The notes under the pieces are model-generated. The model saw only the letters and a list, made by a program, of their open reading frames with translations, made no database searches and was not told the origin of the DNA. Shown piece by piece: positions 7,606 to 15,481 of a stretch of 19,340 bases of DNA. Numbering within the stretch: position 1 is the stretch's first letter; every line of letters begins with the position of its first letter. Location: contig JASLDK010000164.1 of the NCBI GenBank assembly GCA_030145945.1, positions 1 through 19,340 on the forward strand, in the 5' to 3' direction. Source of the stretch: Nocardioides sp. (GTDB lineage: Bacteria; Actinomycetota; Actinomycetes; Propionibacteriales; Nocardioidaceae). The translations under genes were made by a program, and so were the position numbers.

Positions 7606-9078
7606 TCAGCAGGCGGTCTTCTGGTCCTGGGTCGCCGTCTTCAGCGCACCCTTGGCCTTCTTGAGCTTGGCCTTGGCCTTCTTCTTCGCAACACCCTTGG
7701 CCTTCTTGAACTTTGCCTTGAGCGTGGCGACCTTCGCCTGGGCAGCGGTGACCTTGGCGCCCGCAGCGGTGCACGCGGCGGAGACGGAGGAGGTCGCAGC
7801 CTTGACGGTCACCGTGACCGTGCCGGTCGAGGCCTCGAACACAGTGCCGGCCTTCGGCGCGTAGACGGCCGTGTAGGTGTGGCTCCCGGCGCCGACACCG
7901 GTGAGGTTCGCGGTCGCGGTGCCGCCGATGAGCGGGACGTTCGCCTTCACCACCGTCCCACCCTCGGAGAACGTGACCGATCCCTCGGGAGTCTTCGAGC
8001 CGTTGACAGCGGCCTTGATGGTGACCGCACCCGCCGATGCACTGCTGCCGGTCACCGTCGAGACGGTCGAGATCGGTGCGACGTCGCCGCTGACGTTGAA
8101 GTTGGTGGTCGCGCCGGTGGTCTGCTGACCGCAGACACCGTCGTGGTCGGCGTTGGCGAGCTGGGCGAACCCGGCCTTCTTGATCAGCGCGGCCGCCTGC
8201 TCGGAGCACAGGAAGCCGTTCGGGCCGAACATGGCCGTGATCTCGGGCTTGGCGACGTCAGCACCGCGGACGACGTTGTAGAGCGCGCGGTCGGCCTTGA
8301 ATCCCGTCTCCAGGCGCAGCGTGCCGAGCAGGGTCGCGCGACCCGCCGAGAACGGCGCGATCGCGTTCGGGTCCGCCTTGATGAGCGTGTCGTCGTGCTC
8401 CTGGACCGGAGCCACCGTGCCGGCGAGGCTGACAGCGGTGCCGCCGTTGGCGGCCTTGAGCTGGGCCTCGAAGAAGCTCCGCGTGCCCGATCCCGCCTGC
8501 GGGATCTTCGGCGCGATCACGCCGCTGGCGGTGCTGCCGGGAACCTGGCTCCAGTTGGTGTAGGTGCCGTCGTAGATCTTGACGAGGTCGCCCGCTGCCA
8601 GCGACGTGGGAGCGTTCGAGTTCTTGGCGACGGCCATCTGCAAGGTGTCGAGTGCGAACGGGAACTGCTTGAGGCTGGCGTTCACCTCGTCGGTGCTGAG
8701 CGACGACGAGGACCGTGCGAAGTCGATCGCCGCGACGTTGCCGGCGCCGAAGAGCTTCGCCTTGCCGGCACCCGAGCCGTTGGGCCGGGTGACGGCGGCC
8801 GCCTCGCCCGGCAGGGTCAGGTCGCCGCCGCTGGTGGCGGCGTACGTCGCGAGCTTGGAGGTCGGGGCCGGCGTGGTGCCGTTCCAGGCGTCCGCGAGCA
8901 ACTTGAGGGCGTGCTGGCTGGTGTCGGAGCCGACACCGATGAGGTCGGACGCGGAGGTCGCGACCACGTCATCGACGTCGGGCGCGTACGCCGCGTGCGC
9001 AGGCGCGATGCCCAGGGCGAGGGTGCCGAGGGTCAGGGTCGCGGCGAGGGCGCCCCCGAGGGTGGTGCGTGCAGACAT
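7606..9078 (-). CDS. Secreted PstS-like substrate-binding protein with Ig-like domain and lysine-rich tail
   Basis: A 490-aa secreted periplasmic-binding-fold protein of the PstS-like superfamily. A signal peptide (residues 1-30, cleavage after APAHA) has no lipobox cysteine. The binding-domain motifs are GVGSDTSQ (48-55), RPNGSGAG (98-105), DFARSSSSLS (119-128), TNWSQVPG (174-181) and PQAGSGTRSFF (193-203). An Ig-like beta domain follows at about 330-427 (PEGSVTFSEGG, AGSHTYTAVYAP). The last 45 residues are Lys/Ala-rich with short KKAK repeats and end in a terminal Cys, with Cys436 as a possible partner. There is no C-terminal membrane segment. The basic tail could bind teichoic acids or other wall polyanions. 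The ATG at 9078 is backed by GAGGAAG; a TTG one codon earlier is less likely. Ligand is inferred as phosphate from the neighbours only. Confidence 0.9.
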   Translation of the reverse strand: MSARTTLGGALAATLTLGTLALGIAPAHAAYAPDVDDVVATSASDLIGVGSDTSQHALKLLADAWNGTTPAPTSKLATYAATSGGDLTLPGEAAAVTRPNGSGAGKAKLFGAGNVAAIDFARSSSSLSTDEVNASLKQFPFALDTLQMAVAKNSNAPTSLAAGDLVKIYDGTYTNWSQVPGSTASGVIAPKIPQAGSGTRSFFEAQLKAANGGTAVSLAGTVAPVQEHDDTLIKADPNAIAPFSAGRATLLGTLRLETGFKADRALYNVVRGADVAKPEITAMFGPNGFLCSEQAAALIKKAGFAQLANADHDGVCGQQTTGATTNFNVSGDVAPISTVSTVTGSSASAGAVTIKAAVNGSKTPEGSVTFSEGGTVVKANVPLIGGTATANLTGVGAGSHTYTAVYAPKAGTVFEASTGTVTVTVKAATSSVSAACTAAGAKVTAAQAKVATLKAKFKKAKGVAKKKAKAKLKKAKGALKTATQDQKTAC

Positions 9079-9113
9079 CAACTTCCTCTTTCTCGGTTCT
9101 TCTTCTTGGATGG

Positions 9114-9141
9114 GTCGTGCGGTTCGAGTCGTGCGGTTCGG
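9114..9141. repeat. Tandem 14-nt direct repeat in the gap before the Ig-tailed binding protein
   Basis: GTCGTGCGGTTCG occurs twice, 14 nt apart, in the 67-nt gap between the sortase-like gene and the next substrate-binding gene. The spacing is 14, not the 11 of a PHO box. It may be a regulator site or simple duplication. Confidence 0.55.
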
Positions 9142-9145
9142 TCGG

Positions 9146-10072
9146 TCAGATCAGGTTGGGCAGCAGTCGCAGGGCGGTGTCGGTCGTCAGCCAGGACAGG
9201 GCCAGGACCGGGGCGATCGCGACCACCCAGACCTGCGCTCGACTCCAGCGCTGACGGGCGATCTGGGTCGCCACCACCACGGCGATGAACAGGGCGAGCC
9301 AGAGGGTCAGCAGCGGTAGGGCCGCGGTTCCGGACGCCATCGCTTCCTCGGAGTCGGGAACCGTCGGCGACAGACCGCCCGGCGCCGGCAGGCCCTCAGC
9401 CGCATCGGCGTCGACATAGACCGTGCTGCCCGGCATCATCCGGGCGAACCGGCCCTCACCGGCCGCGGTCACCAGGGTCAGGCGCGCGGCGCCCGAAACG
9501 ACGGGCGGCGGCAGACGGTCACCGTCGCGGCGGATGCCGACCACCTTGAAGGTGACCTTGCCCTGCGCCATCGTCACGGTGATCGGAGCGCCGACCACCA
9601 ACGTGCCGAGATCCCGGAAGGGCGCGCCATAGGTCGTCGACCGCCCATAGAGCACCGAGCTCCCGACCTGACCCGGCAGCACCGTGTCGCGCCGGTGGCC
9701 GGGGCCGGCGAACAGGTCGCCGGAGGCCGTGCCCTCGACGACGGTCTCGTCGACCTCGATCGTCGGGATCGTCAGGAGTGCCACGGGCACTCCGGGTTCG
9801 ATGGCCGGGCCGACGGGTGCCGTCGCGCCGGCGAGTTGCATCCGGAAATCGCGGTGCAACAGCGCCTGGGCCCGGTCGTGGGAGACCGTGCCGAGCACCA
9901 GCAGGTGCACGGCCAGCCAGGCGCACAGGACCGCGACCACGGTCAGGGCGGAGCTGGTGAACAGACCCCGCTCGCTGGGAGGCGGAGGAGGTGCCGGCGT
10001 ACGACGTCGGCGGCCCGCCTCCTCCGTGCCGGTCTCCTCCGTGCCGGTCTCCTCCGGCGCGACCAGCGTCAT
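9146..10072 (-). CDS. Sortase-fold membrane protein lacking catalytic His and Cys, embedded in the pst locus
   Basis: A 308-aa membrane protein. Residues 1-37 are cytoplasmic (acidic TEETG repeats, RRRR, a proline run), a TM helix spans about 38-62, a sortase-like beta-barrel about 95-225, and two C-terminal helices about 249-270 and 279-300. The barrel reads VALLTIPTIEVDETVVEGT, GPGHRRDTVLPGQVGSSVLY, then YGAPFRDLGTLVVGAPITV, closely following sortases. Active sortases use His in a GH motif, Cys after LTLVT and a downstream Arg. Here the His position is Arg144 (YGRSTTYG) and the Cys position Ala203 (LTLVTAAG); an Arg remains at 208 or 211. So transpeptidase activity is not expected. The ATG at 10072 overlaps the upstream stop by 4 bp, which fixes the start over a GTG three codons earlier. 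Role unknown: docking, assembly or signalling with the adjacent binding proteins is inference. Confidence 0.88.
   Translation of the reverse strand: MTLVAPEETGTEETGTEEAGRRRRTPAPPPPPSERGLFTSSALTVVAVLCAWLAVHLLVLGTVSHDRAQALLHRDFRMQLAGATAPVGPAIEPGVPVALLTIPTIEVDETVVEGTASGDLFAGPGHRRDTVLPGQVGSSVLYGRSTTYGAPFRDLGTLVVGAPITVTMAQGKVTFKVVGIRRDGDRLPPPVVSGAARLTLVTAAGEGRFARMMPGSTVYVDADAAEGLPAPGGLSPTVPDSEEAMASGTAALPLLTLWLALFIAVVVATQIARQRWSRAQVWVVAIAPVLALSWLTTDTALRLLPNLI
10019..10056. repeat. 15-nt in-frame tandem repeat coding for TEETG units
   Basis: CTCCTCCGTGCCGGT occurs twice in tandem (10019-10033, 10034-10048), plus a partial third copy. It encodes repeated Thr-Glu-Glu-Thr-Gly in the cytoplasmic N-terminus of the sortase-fold protein. 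Its in-frame length makes it able to expand or shrink by slippage without breaking the gene. Confidence 0.7.
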
Positions 10073-12663
10073 CGGATCCACCGGCGTCGCAGCGACATCA
10101 GCCGGGTCACCAGCGACGCGGCGGCGGCGATCATGCCGACGACGAGCAGCGCGGGCAGCATCGACAACGCGGTGCCGGAGCTCGCCGCCTTCGTCCGCGC
10201 GGTCACCGTCTCGGTGGTCGCATCCGGCGTGCCGGGGGCGTCGCCAGCGGGGTCGGCTGCCGGCACCTCGTCGGGCGTCGCGGCAGGCGGGGCGGCCGGC
10301 GCAGCGTTGCCGGGCTCGGCCGGCGCCTTCGGGGCCTTCTGGGCGAGGATCGCCTTCCCCGCTTCCTGGGCCGCTCGCCAGAGCTTGGCGGTCGCGCCCG
10401 TCCTGCGCAGCGGCAGATAGCCGGCCGGCAACTCACCATTGCCCCGGCCGATCTTCTGGCCCTCCGAGGTCGCGATCCGGATGAAGGACGACACCACGGC
10501 GGCGTCCTTCTGCTTCATGCCGTGGGTGCGTGCGGCCGTGTAGACGATCTGCGTTCCCGGGTAGGCATTCCTGGCGGCAGCGATGGCCTTCTGGGTGACG
10601 ACGAACGGTCCCAGCCGATCGCCCTTCTTCTGCTGGGCGAGGGCGATCGCCCGCCCGAGCGTGTCGCTGGTCGGGCCGACGAAGGTGTCGCCCGTCGTCT
10701 TCAGTGCGGCCGATCGCAGACCGAAACGGTCGGCGTCTCCGAGGCTGACGATGCCCAGCATGAAGCGGGCGCCGTACGGCTGACGCTCGATGCGGCCCAG
10801 CTTCCACCCGCCGGTGTTCAGATCCGCGTCGCAGCGGGTCTGGACGTTGGGCCAGGAGTCGATGAGCGCGTCGGCGATCTTGCGCAGGGTGGTGACGGGT
10901 GCGGCGATCTGGCTCAGGTAGACCGACGGGTTCGCCTGCCGGCACGGGTCCTGCGTCGTCGGCGTGTAGGTGTCCAGCAGCGGCCACTCGTCGGTCGGCA
11001 CGTCCGTCTTCTTGTACGACGGGTTGACGACCATGCCCCACGGGTCGGCCTTGCCCTTGATGAAGTTCATCGCGTCCTTGTCGGCAGCGATGTAGTCCGT
11101 CAGCTGGGCGACGATGTCGGAGGAGTTCGACAGCGACAGCAGGGTCGATCCGGTCTCGTTGGTCCGCTGCGCGAGGCCCGGGTTGAGGGCGATGAACTCG
11201 GGGTCGGCCTGAATGCTCAAGGGGTTGCTGGCCAGGCCCGGGTGTCCGGTCCCGAGAGCAGATCCCGGATAGCTCTGGGTCAGCAGCTTCGCGATCAGAC
11301 GCGCGTTGAGCCGCAGCTCGCCGTACTCCCCCTCGTTGTCGGGCTTGTCGATGACATAGCCGATGGCGAAGCCGGTGATCGCCGTCGGGGCATAGCCGAC
11401 CGGGTCCTCCCCCGACGTCTCATGGGCGCCGGACACGAAGGCAGCGGGCGCGTCGCCGCTCTGCATGAGGTTCCAACCGGCCTGGTCGGGCATCTGGTTG
11501 AGCTGGAACTTGAATCGCTTTTTGTTGAGGCAGTACGCCGGCGACCACTGCAGCGCCGCCTGGGCCATCAGCTCGGATCCGGAGAAGCCCACGGGGGCGC
11601 GCTTGTCGAGCAGGTCACAGGCGTCGGGCGGCAGGCCGAAGCTGATCGGGACGGACACCCGGTTGCGCCAGTTCGAGGCCGACCACCACAGCGCCGGACC
11701 GACCGCCTGGTCGATTCCCTGGGCCGCGAAGTTGCTGCTGCCGGACGGGAATTCGCCGTACTGACGGCAGTCCTTGCTCACGACCTTGGTGTCATCGGTC
11801 GGGGCAGCACAGCTGAGACCCGTGATCGGGACCACCACGATCGAGCAGGCCACCTTGTCCGAGCAGCCGAGCGACTCGTTCTCGACCGAGGAGCGGACCT
11901 CGAAGCCTGTCGAGCCGTTCCCGTCGCCGTCGGTGAACGAAGCCACCTCTGCCGGCGGGAAGGCCGAGCCGACGGCTGCCTCGGGAGGCATGGTGTCGCT
12001 GTCACAGGCGAGATAGCGGGCGCCCGAGGCGGCGACGAACGGAGTCAGGTGCGTGAACGTGTCGTCGACCTTCGCCGTCTTGCACTTGTCGTCGGGCAGC
12101 GCGTCGACCCCGGAGAGTGTCGACCTGTCCGCGTCGGTTGCGTAGCGGTCGACGGTCCACAACGACTCGTAGGGCGAACGCGCGACCTGCGAGCGCTGGA
12201 AGAACGACGACGTCCAGCACGTCTCGGGACGCAGCTGCTGGTCGGCGGGCAGGCTCGCGTCGTCGCGACCTCGGCACTGCATCACGACCACGGGGTATTC
12301 CTGGTTGAGACCGTTCTCGCCGTACGGGTTGCTCGCCCGGCCGCCGCTGGGGGCAGCACCACTCCACGAGACCTGGACACGTTCGCGACCCCGCAGGTCC
12401 GTGGTGTGGTCGGCCCGGACGGTGAAGTCGGAGGCGAAGACCGCCTCCTCCGCACCCTGGTCGTCGACGAAGGTGCGCGTGATGTTCTTGGTCGCCTCGA
12501 AGCCACCACCAGGGGTGGTCTTCGAATGCTGTCGCGCACTGCCGACGGCCGTTCCGCTGCTGACACCGGGGGCGAGCAGGGCCAGACCCATCAGGGCGGC
12601 GATCACCGACGTGACGACAAGACTGTTCCTGCGCGCCCGTGTGTCGAGCTGATCACGCTTCAC
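10069..12663 (-). CDS. Large membrane-anchored PstS-like substrate-binding protein (864 aa)
   Basis: A large extracellular protein related to PstS-type binding proteins, much longer than the usual 320-400 aa. It has an N-terminal export signal (about 14-38, hydrophobic, no lipobox) and a long outside region with many cysteines (YPVVVMQCRGRDD, ETCWTSSFFQ, SCAAPTDD). A PstS-like half includes GYAPTAITGFAIGYVID, LNARLIAKLLTQSYPG and NPLSIQADPEFIALNPG. A later segment (PYGARFMLGIVSLGDADRFG, then TFVGPTSDTLGRAIALAQ) also looks like binding-domain sequence. An Ala/Pro-rich linker and a C-terminal TM helix (about 832-856) follow, ending SLRRRWIR. GTG at 12663 overlaps the pstS stop by 4 bp and its own TGA overlaps the next ATG by 4 bp. 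Ligand unproven; phosphate or a phosphorylated compound is inferred from context. Confidence 0.85.
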   Translation of the reverse strand: MKRDQLDTRARRNSLVVTSVIAALMGLALLAPGVSSGTAVGSARQHSKTTPGGGFEATKNITRTFVDDQGAEEAVFASDFTVRADHTTDLRGRERVQVSWSGAAPSGGRASNPYGENGLNQEYPVVVMQCRGRDDASLPADQQLRPETCWTSSFFQRSQVARSPYESLWTVDRYATDADRSTLSGVDALPDDKCKTAKVDDTFTHLTPFVAASGARYLACDSDTMPPEAAVGSAFPPAEVASFTDGDGNGSTGFEVRSSVENESLGCSDKVACSIVVVPITGLSCAAPTDDTKVVSKDCRQYGEFPSGSSNFAAQGIDQAVGPALWWSASNWRNRVSVPISFGLPPDACDLLDKRAPVGFSGSELMAQAALQWSPAYCLNKKRFKFQLNQMPDQAGWNLMQSGDAPAAFVSGAHETSGEDPVGYAPTAITGFAIGYVIDKPDNEGEYGELRLNARLIAKLLTQSYPGSALGTGHPGLASNPLSIQADPEFIALNPGLAQRTNETGSTLLSLSNSSDIVAQLTDYIAADKDAMNFIKGKADPWGMVVNPSYKKTDVPTDEWPLLDTYTPTTQDPCRQANPSVYLSQIAAPVTTLRKIADALIDSWPNVQTRCDADLNTGGWKLGRIERQPYGARFMLGIVSLGDADRFGLRSAALKTTGDTFVGPTSDTLGRAIALAQQKKGDRLGPFVVTQKAIAAARNAYPGTQIVYTAARTHGMKQKDAAVVSSFIRIATSEGQKIGRGNGELPAGYLPLRRTGATAKLWRAAQEAGKAILAQKAPKAPAEPGNAAPAAPPAATPDEVPAADPAGDAPGTPDATTETVTARTKAASSGTALSMLPALLVVGMIAAAASLVTRLMSLRRRWIR

Positions 12664-14261
12664 GATGCGCTCCCGACACTCTTGCGGCGACGCAGCACGG
12701 CGCTGACCACACCCGGCACGAGGACGAGCAACAGCAGCTCCAGAACGGCAAGGACGCCGAACGGACGGCGGTCCCCCTTGCGGTCGGCCACGAGCGTGGG
12801 GTTCGCGTAGACCTCGGTGGTGGCCGTCGCAGCCGTTCCTGCGTCGGCCACGGGCTGGGCACCAGCCTGGTCACCGGCCGCGCCCGCATCGGGCGGCGGT
12901 GCGCCGGCATCGGTCGGCGCGGCGGGGGCCGCCGGGTCGGCCGGAGCAGCACCGTCGGTGGACGGCTTGCCCGTGCCGGTGTCGGTGCCGCAGGGCCCCG
13001 CATCCTGCTTGTCGCAGGCCGCCGGCTGCGGCGCCTTCTTGGCCAGGACGTTGTTCTTCAGGTCCTTGCCGTCGAAGGTCGGGTTGTTGCAGCTCTTCAC
13101 GTCGCGGTTCGTGAGCTCGACGCCGGGGTCCGCCGCCTTGAGCTTGGCGACCTGGTCGAATCCGGCCTGCACGAGATTGAGCGGCAGCGGCGAATAGCCG
13201 TAGGAACCGGCGCTGGTCTGCCCACCGCACAGCGAGTAGTAGATGAAGTCCGCGAGCGTCTGCCGCTTCGCGGTCGTCATCCGGGTGTCGGTGCTCCCGG
13301 TCGGGATGATCATGTAGGAGTACGACGAGATCGGGTACGCCCGTGGGTCCGCGTTGACGTAGACGCCCGTCAGGTCCTGGGTCAGGGTCGACGGGTTGAT
13401 GACGGCCTTCGTCAGCGCCACGGCGGTGTTGTACTGCGTCGGCTCGATGTAGAAGCCGGCCTTGTTGAGCACCTTGACGACCGGATAGTTCGCGTTCTTC
13501 GGGTAGGAGTACTCGACGTACCCGATGGTCCCGTTGCCGGCGAAGCCCTTGACCGTGTTCATGACCTGGTCCGATCCCGACTGCGCGACCATCCGCGAAC
13601 CCGACTTGCGCGGGTAGTAGGACGTGAGGCCGGACTTGCCGAAGTAGGGCCGCCACAGGCTGGGGTACTGGTTGTCCATCCACGTCGTGAACTGGGCCGT
13701 CGTACCCGAGCCGTCGGAGCGCACGACCGGCGTGATCGGCAGCGACGGGAATGCGCGACCGTTGTTGTCCTTGGTGATCGCCGGGTCGTTCCAGTTGGTG
13801 ATCGCGCCGGTGAAGATCTTGGTGATCGTCTCTCCGGACAGTCGCAGGTTGCGCACGAGCTTGCCGCCGACCTTGAGCTGGTAGGTGAAGGCCGTGCCGC
13901 CCGCGACGATCGGGAGGTAGGCGTAGGGGCGGTCGGACTTGTCCGCATTGCCCTGCTCGTCGACGCCCTGGTAGGGGATCTCGGAGATCGCGAAGTCGTT
14001 GGTCGACTGGGCGAAGTCCTTGCGGCCCTTGCTCGAGCCGCCGCCGGTGTAGACGACCTTCATGCCGTTGGCGTCGACGTCGGCGATCCACTTCTGGACG
14101 ATGAGCTCGGACCAGGTCGAGCCGGTGCCCTCGATGGTCGTGTACGTCGTACGGCCGTGCGGGTCGTCGGCGTTCGCCTGTCCCGAGGCGGCCAGGAGCA
14201 GACCGAGCGCCACGACGCCCGTGAGGAGGGCGATCAGGGGGCGGGTGAGGGGGCGGGTCAT
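12660..14261 (-). CDS. pstS: Phosphate-binding protein PstS with C-terminal membrane anchor
   Basis: The extracellular phosphate-capturing subunit of the Pst ABC importer. The 533-aa product has a signal peptide (1-31, ending ASGQANA) without a lipobox. Phosphate-site motifs are GTGSTW (45-50), YTGGGSSKGR (71-80), STNDFAISEIPY (86-97) and RSDGSGTT (181-188), with LSGETITKIFTGAITNWNDP at 141-160. The binding domain ends near 400. A Pro/Ala/Gly/Asp-rich linker of about 65 residues and a hydrophobic helix (PFGVLAVLELLLLVLVPGVV) with an RRRK tail follow. Gram-positive PstS is normally a lipoprotein, so a C-terminal peptide anchor is unusual. The tail resembles a wall-sorting signal lacking LPXTG. 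The ATG overlaps the pstA stop (14261-14258). Coupled to pstA upstream and to the large PstS-like gene downstream. Confidence 0.95.
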   Translation of the reverse strand: MTRPLTRPLIALLTGVVALGLLLAASGQANADDPHGRTTYTTIEGTGSTWSELIVQKWIADVDANGMKVVYTGGGSSKGRKDFAQSTNDFAISEIPYQGVDEQGNADKSDRPYAYLPIVAGGTAFTYQLKVGGKLVRNLRLSGETITKIFTGAITNWNDPAITKDNNGRAFPSLPITPVVRSDGSGTTAQFTTWMDNQYPSLWRPYFGKSGLTSYYPRKSGSRMVAQSGSDQVMNTVKGFAGNGTIGYVEYSYPKNANYPVVKVLNKAGFYIEPTQYNTAVALTKAVINPSTLTQDLTGVYVNADPRAYPISSYSYMIIPTGSTDTRMTTAKRQTLADFIYYSLCGGQTSAGSYGYSPLPLNLVQAGFDQVAKLKAADPGVELTNRDVKSCNNPTFDGKDLKNNVLAKKAPQPAACDKQDAGPCGTDTGTGKPSTDGAAPADPAAPAAPTDAGAPPPDAGAAGDQAGAQPVADAGTAATATTEVYANPTLVADRKGDRRPFGVLAVLELLLLVLVPGVVSAVLRRRKSVGSAS

Positions 14262-15481
14262 GCGGGTTCTCCGTTGGTACGACGGGCGCGCTCGGCGCCG
14301 GTGCGGATCAGGGCGACGATGCGTTTGCGCACGGTCGGTCGGCTGCGTTGGCGGCGGGGACGCGCGACGAAGCGGGCGAGCATGAACAGGCCCAGCACCA
14401 GCGTCATCAGCACGACGGCGGCACCGAAGCCGCGACCGATCGCCGTGGGCTCACCGCTGCGGACCTGGGTGTAGATGAACAGCGGCAGCGAGTTCATCGC
14501 TCCGCCGACCGGGTTGGCGGTCAGGAAGGGTGCCGCGCCCGAGGTGAGCAGCACCGGGCTGGTCTCCCCGACGCCGCGTGCGACGCCGAGGATGACCGCG
14601 GTGGCAAGACCGGGCCGGGCGGTGGGGAGGACGACGTGCCACACCGTGCGCCACCGGCTCGCGCCGAGAGCGAGGCTGGCCTCGCGCAAACTGCCGGGGA
14701 CAACGCGCAGGACGACGTCGGAGGCGCGGGCGATGATCGGCAACATCATCACGCCGAGCGCCAGTCCGGCGGCCAGGCCCGATCGCGGAACCCCGAGGGT
14801 GAGGATGACGGTCGTGTAGATGAAGAGTCCGGCCACGATCGACGGCAGTGCCGTCATCGCCTCCACGACGGTGCGCACGACCTTCGCGAACCGTCCACCG
14901 ACCTCGGTCATGAAGACGGCGGTGCCGATGCCGAGGGGCAGCGCGACGAGGAGTCCGATCCCGAGCTGGATCATCGAGCCGACGATGGCGTGCTTGACGC
15001 CACCACTGGAGAAGGCCGCCTTGGGCTCGACGCCGGCCATGTCGTCGGTGAAGAAGTTGAGGTGGGTGAGCGGGCGCCAGCCGCGCACGAAGACGAACAG
15101 GACGGCGGAAGTCAGGGCAACACCGATCAGCAGTGCGCCTGCGGTCACGACCACCCCGGCGATGCGGTCGCGCATCTCGACCATGGTGGTGCTCATCGCG
15201 CCGAGCAGGCCGGTCATGACGATGCCGGTCGCGAGCAGGACGATCGCGAACCACGCGACGCCCGGCAGCGGGAGGAAGCGCTGGGTGATCAACCAGGTCA
15301 TGCCGAGCGCGGCGATCCAGGCGCCGACGCGGGCGAACATCTCGTCGGCGTTGGGGCGCCCCACGGCCCGGCGCGGCGTCGGAGGGGCCGCATCCAGGTC
15401 GCGGACCGGGAGCGTCGTACGCCGCACGGCCGGCTCGGTCGTTTCGACGTGCTCGGATGCCGCGATCATCGGGGCGCTCAT
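14258..15481 (-). CDS. pstA: Phosphate ABC transporter permease PstA
   Basis: The second membrane-spanning subunit of the Pst importer. The 407-aa product is longer than the typical 280-300 aa. About 125 N-terminal residues add a cytoplasmic stretch and two or three hydrophobic segments (ALGMTWLITQRFLPLPGVAW, GVVVTAGALLIGVALTSAVL) before the conserved core. The core has AIVGSMIQLGIGLLVALPLG, TALPSIVAGLFIYTTVIL and the EAA loop SLREASLALGASRWRTVWHV, then GVARGVGETSPVLLTSG, which is typical of PstA. The ATG at 15481 is set by the 4-bp ATGA overlap with the pstC stop; an upstream frame to 15538 lies inside pstC and is rejected. Its own TGA overlaps the pstS ATG. Confidence 0.96.
   Translation of the reverse strand: MSAPMIAASEHVETTEPAVRRTTLPVRDLDAAPPTPRRAVGRPNADEMFARVGAWIAALGMTWLITQRFLPLPGVAWFAIVLLATGIVMTGLLGAMSTTMVEMRDRIAGVVVTAGALLIGVALTSAVLFVFVRGWRPLTHLNFFTDDMAGVEPKAAFSSGGVKHAIVGSMIQLGIGLLVALPLGIGTAVFMTEVGGRFAKVVRTVVEAMTALPSIVAGLFIYTTVILTLGVPRSGLAAGLALGVMMLPIIARASDVVLRVVPGSLREASLALGASRWRTVWHVVLPTARPGLATAVILGVARGVGETSPVLLTSGAAPFLTANPVGGAMNSLPLFIYTQVRSGEPTAIGRGFGAAVVLMTLVLGLFMLARFVARPRRQRSRPTVRKRIVALIRTGAERARRTNGEPA

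Noticed and set aside
9114..9141. Tandem repeat considered as a PHO box or CRISPR remnant.
   Set aside because: The unit is 14 nt rather than 11 and lacks GTTCA; only two copies without spacers.
9991..12810. 939-aa plus-strand open frame, with similar long frames at 7471-9288, 12639-14474 and 14348-15937.
   Set aside because: All are antisense to the pst-locus genes, whose minus-strand frames have signal peptides, membrane helices and family motifs. The plus-strand products are Arg/Gly/Asp-rich without motifs.
12660..14261. LPXTG-type sorting motif or lipobox in the PstS-like proteins.
   Set aside because: Searched by eye in the N- and C-terminal regions of all three; no LPXTG/LAXTG before the C-terminal helices and no L-x-x-C lipobox in the signal peptides.
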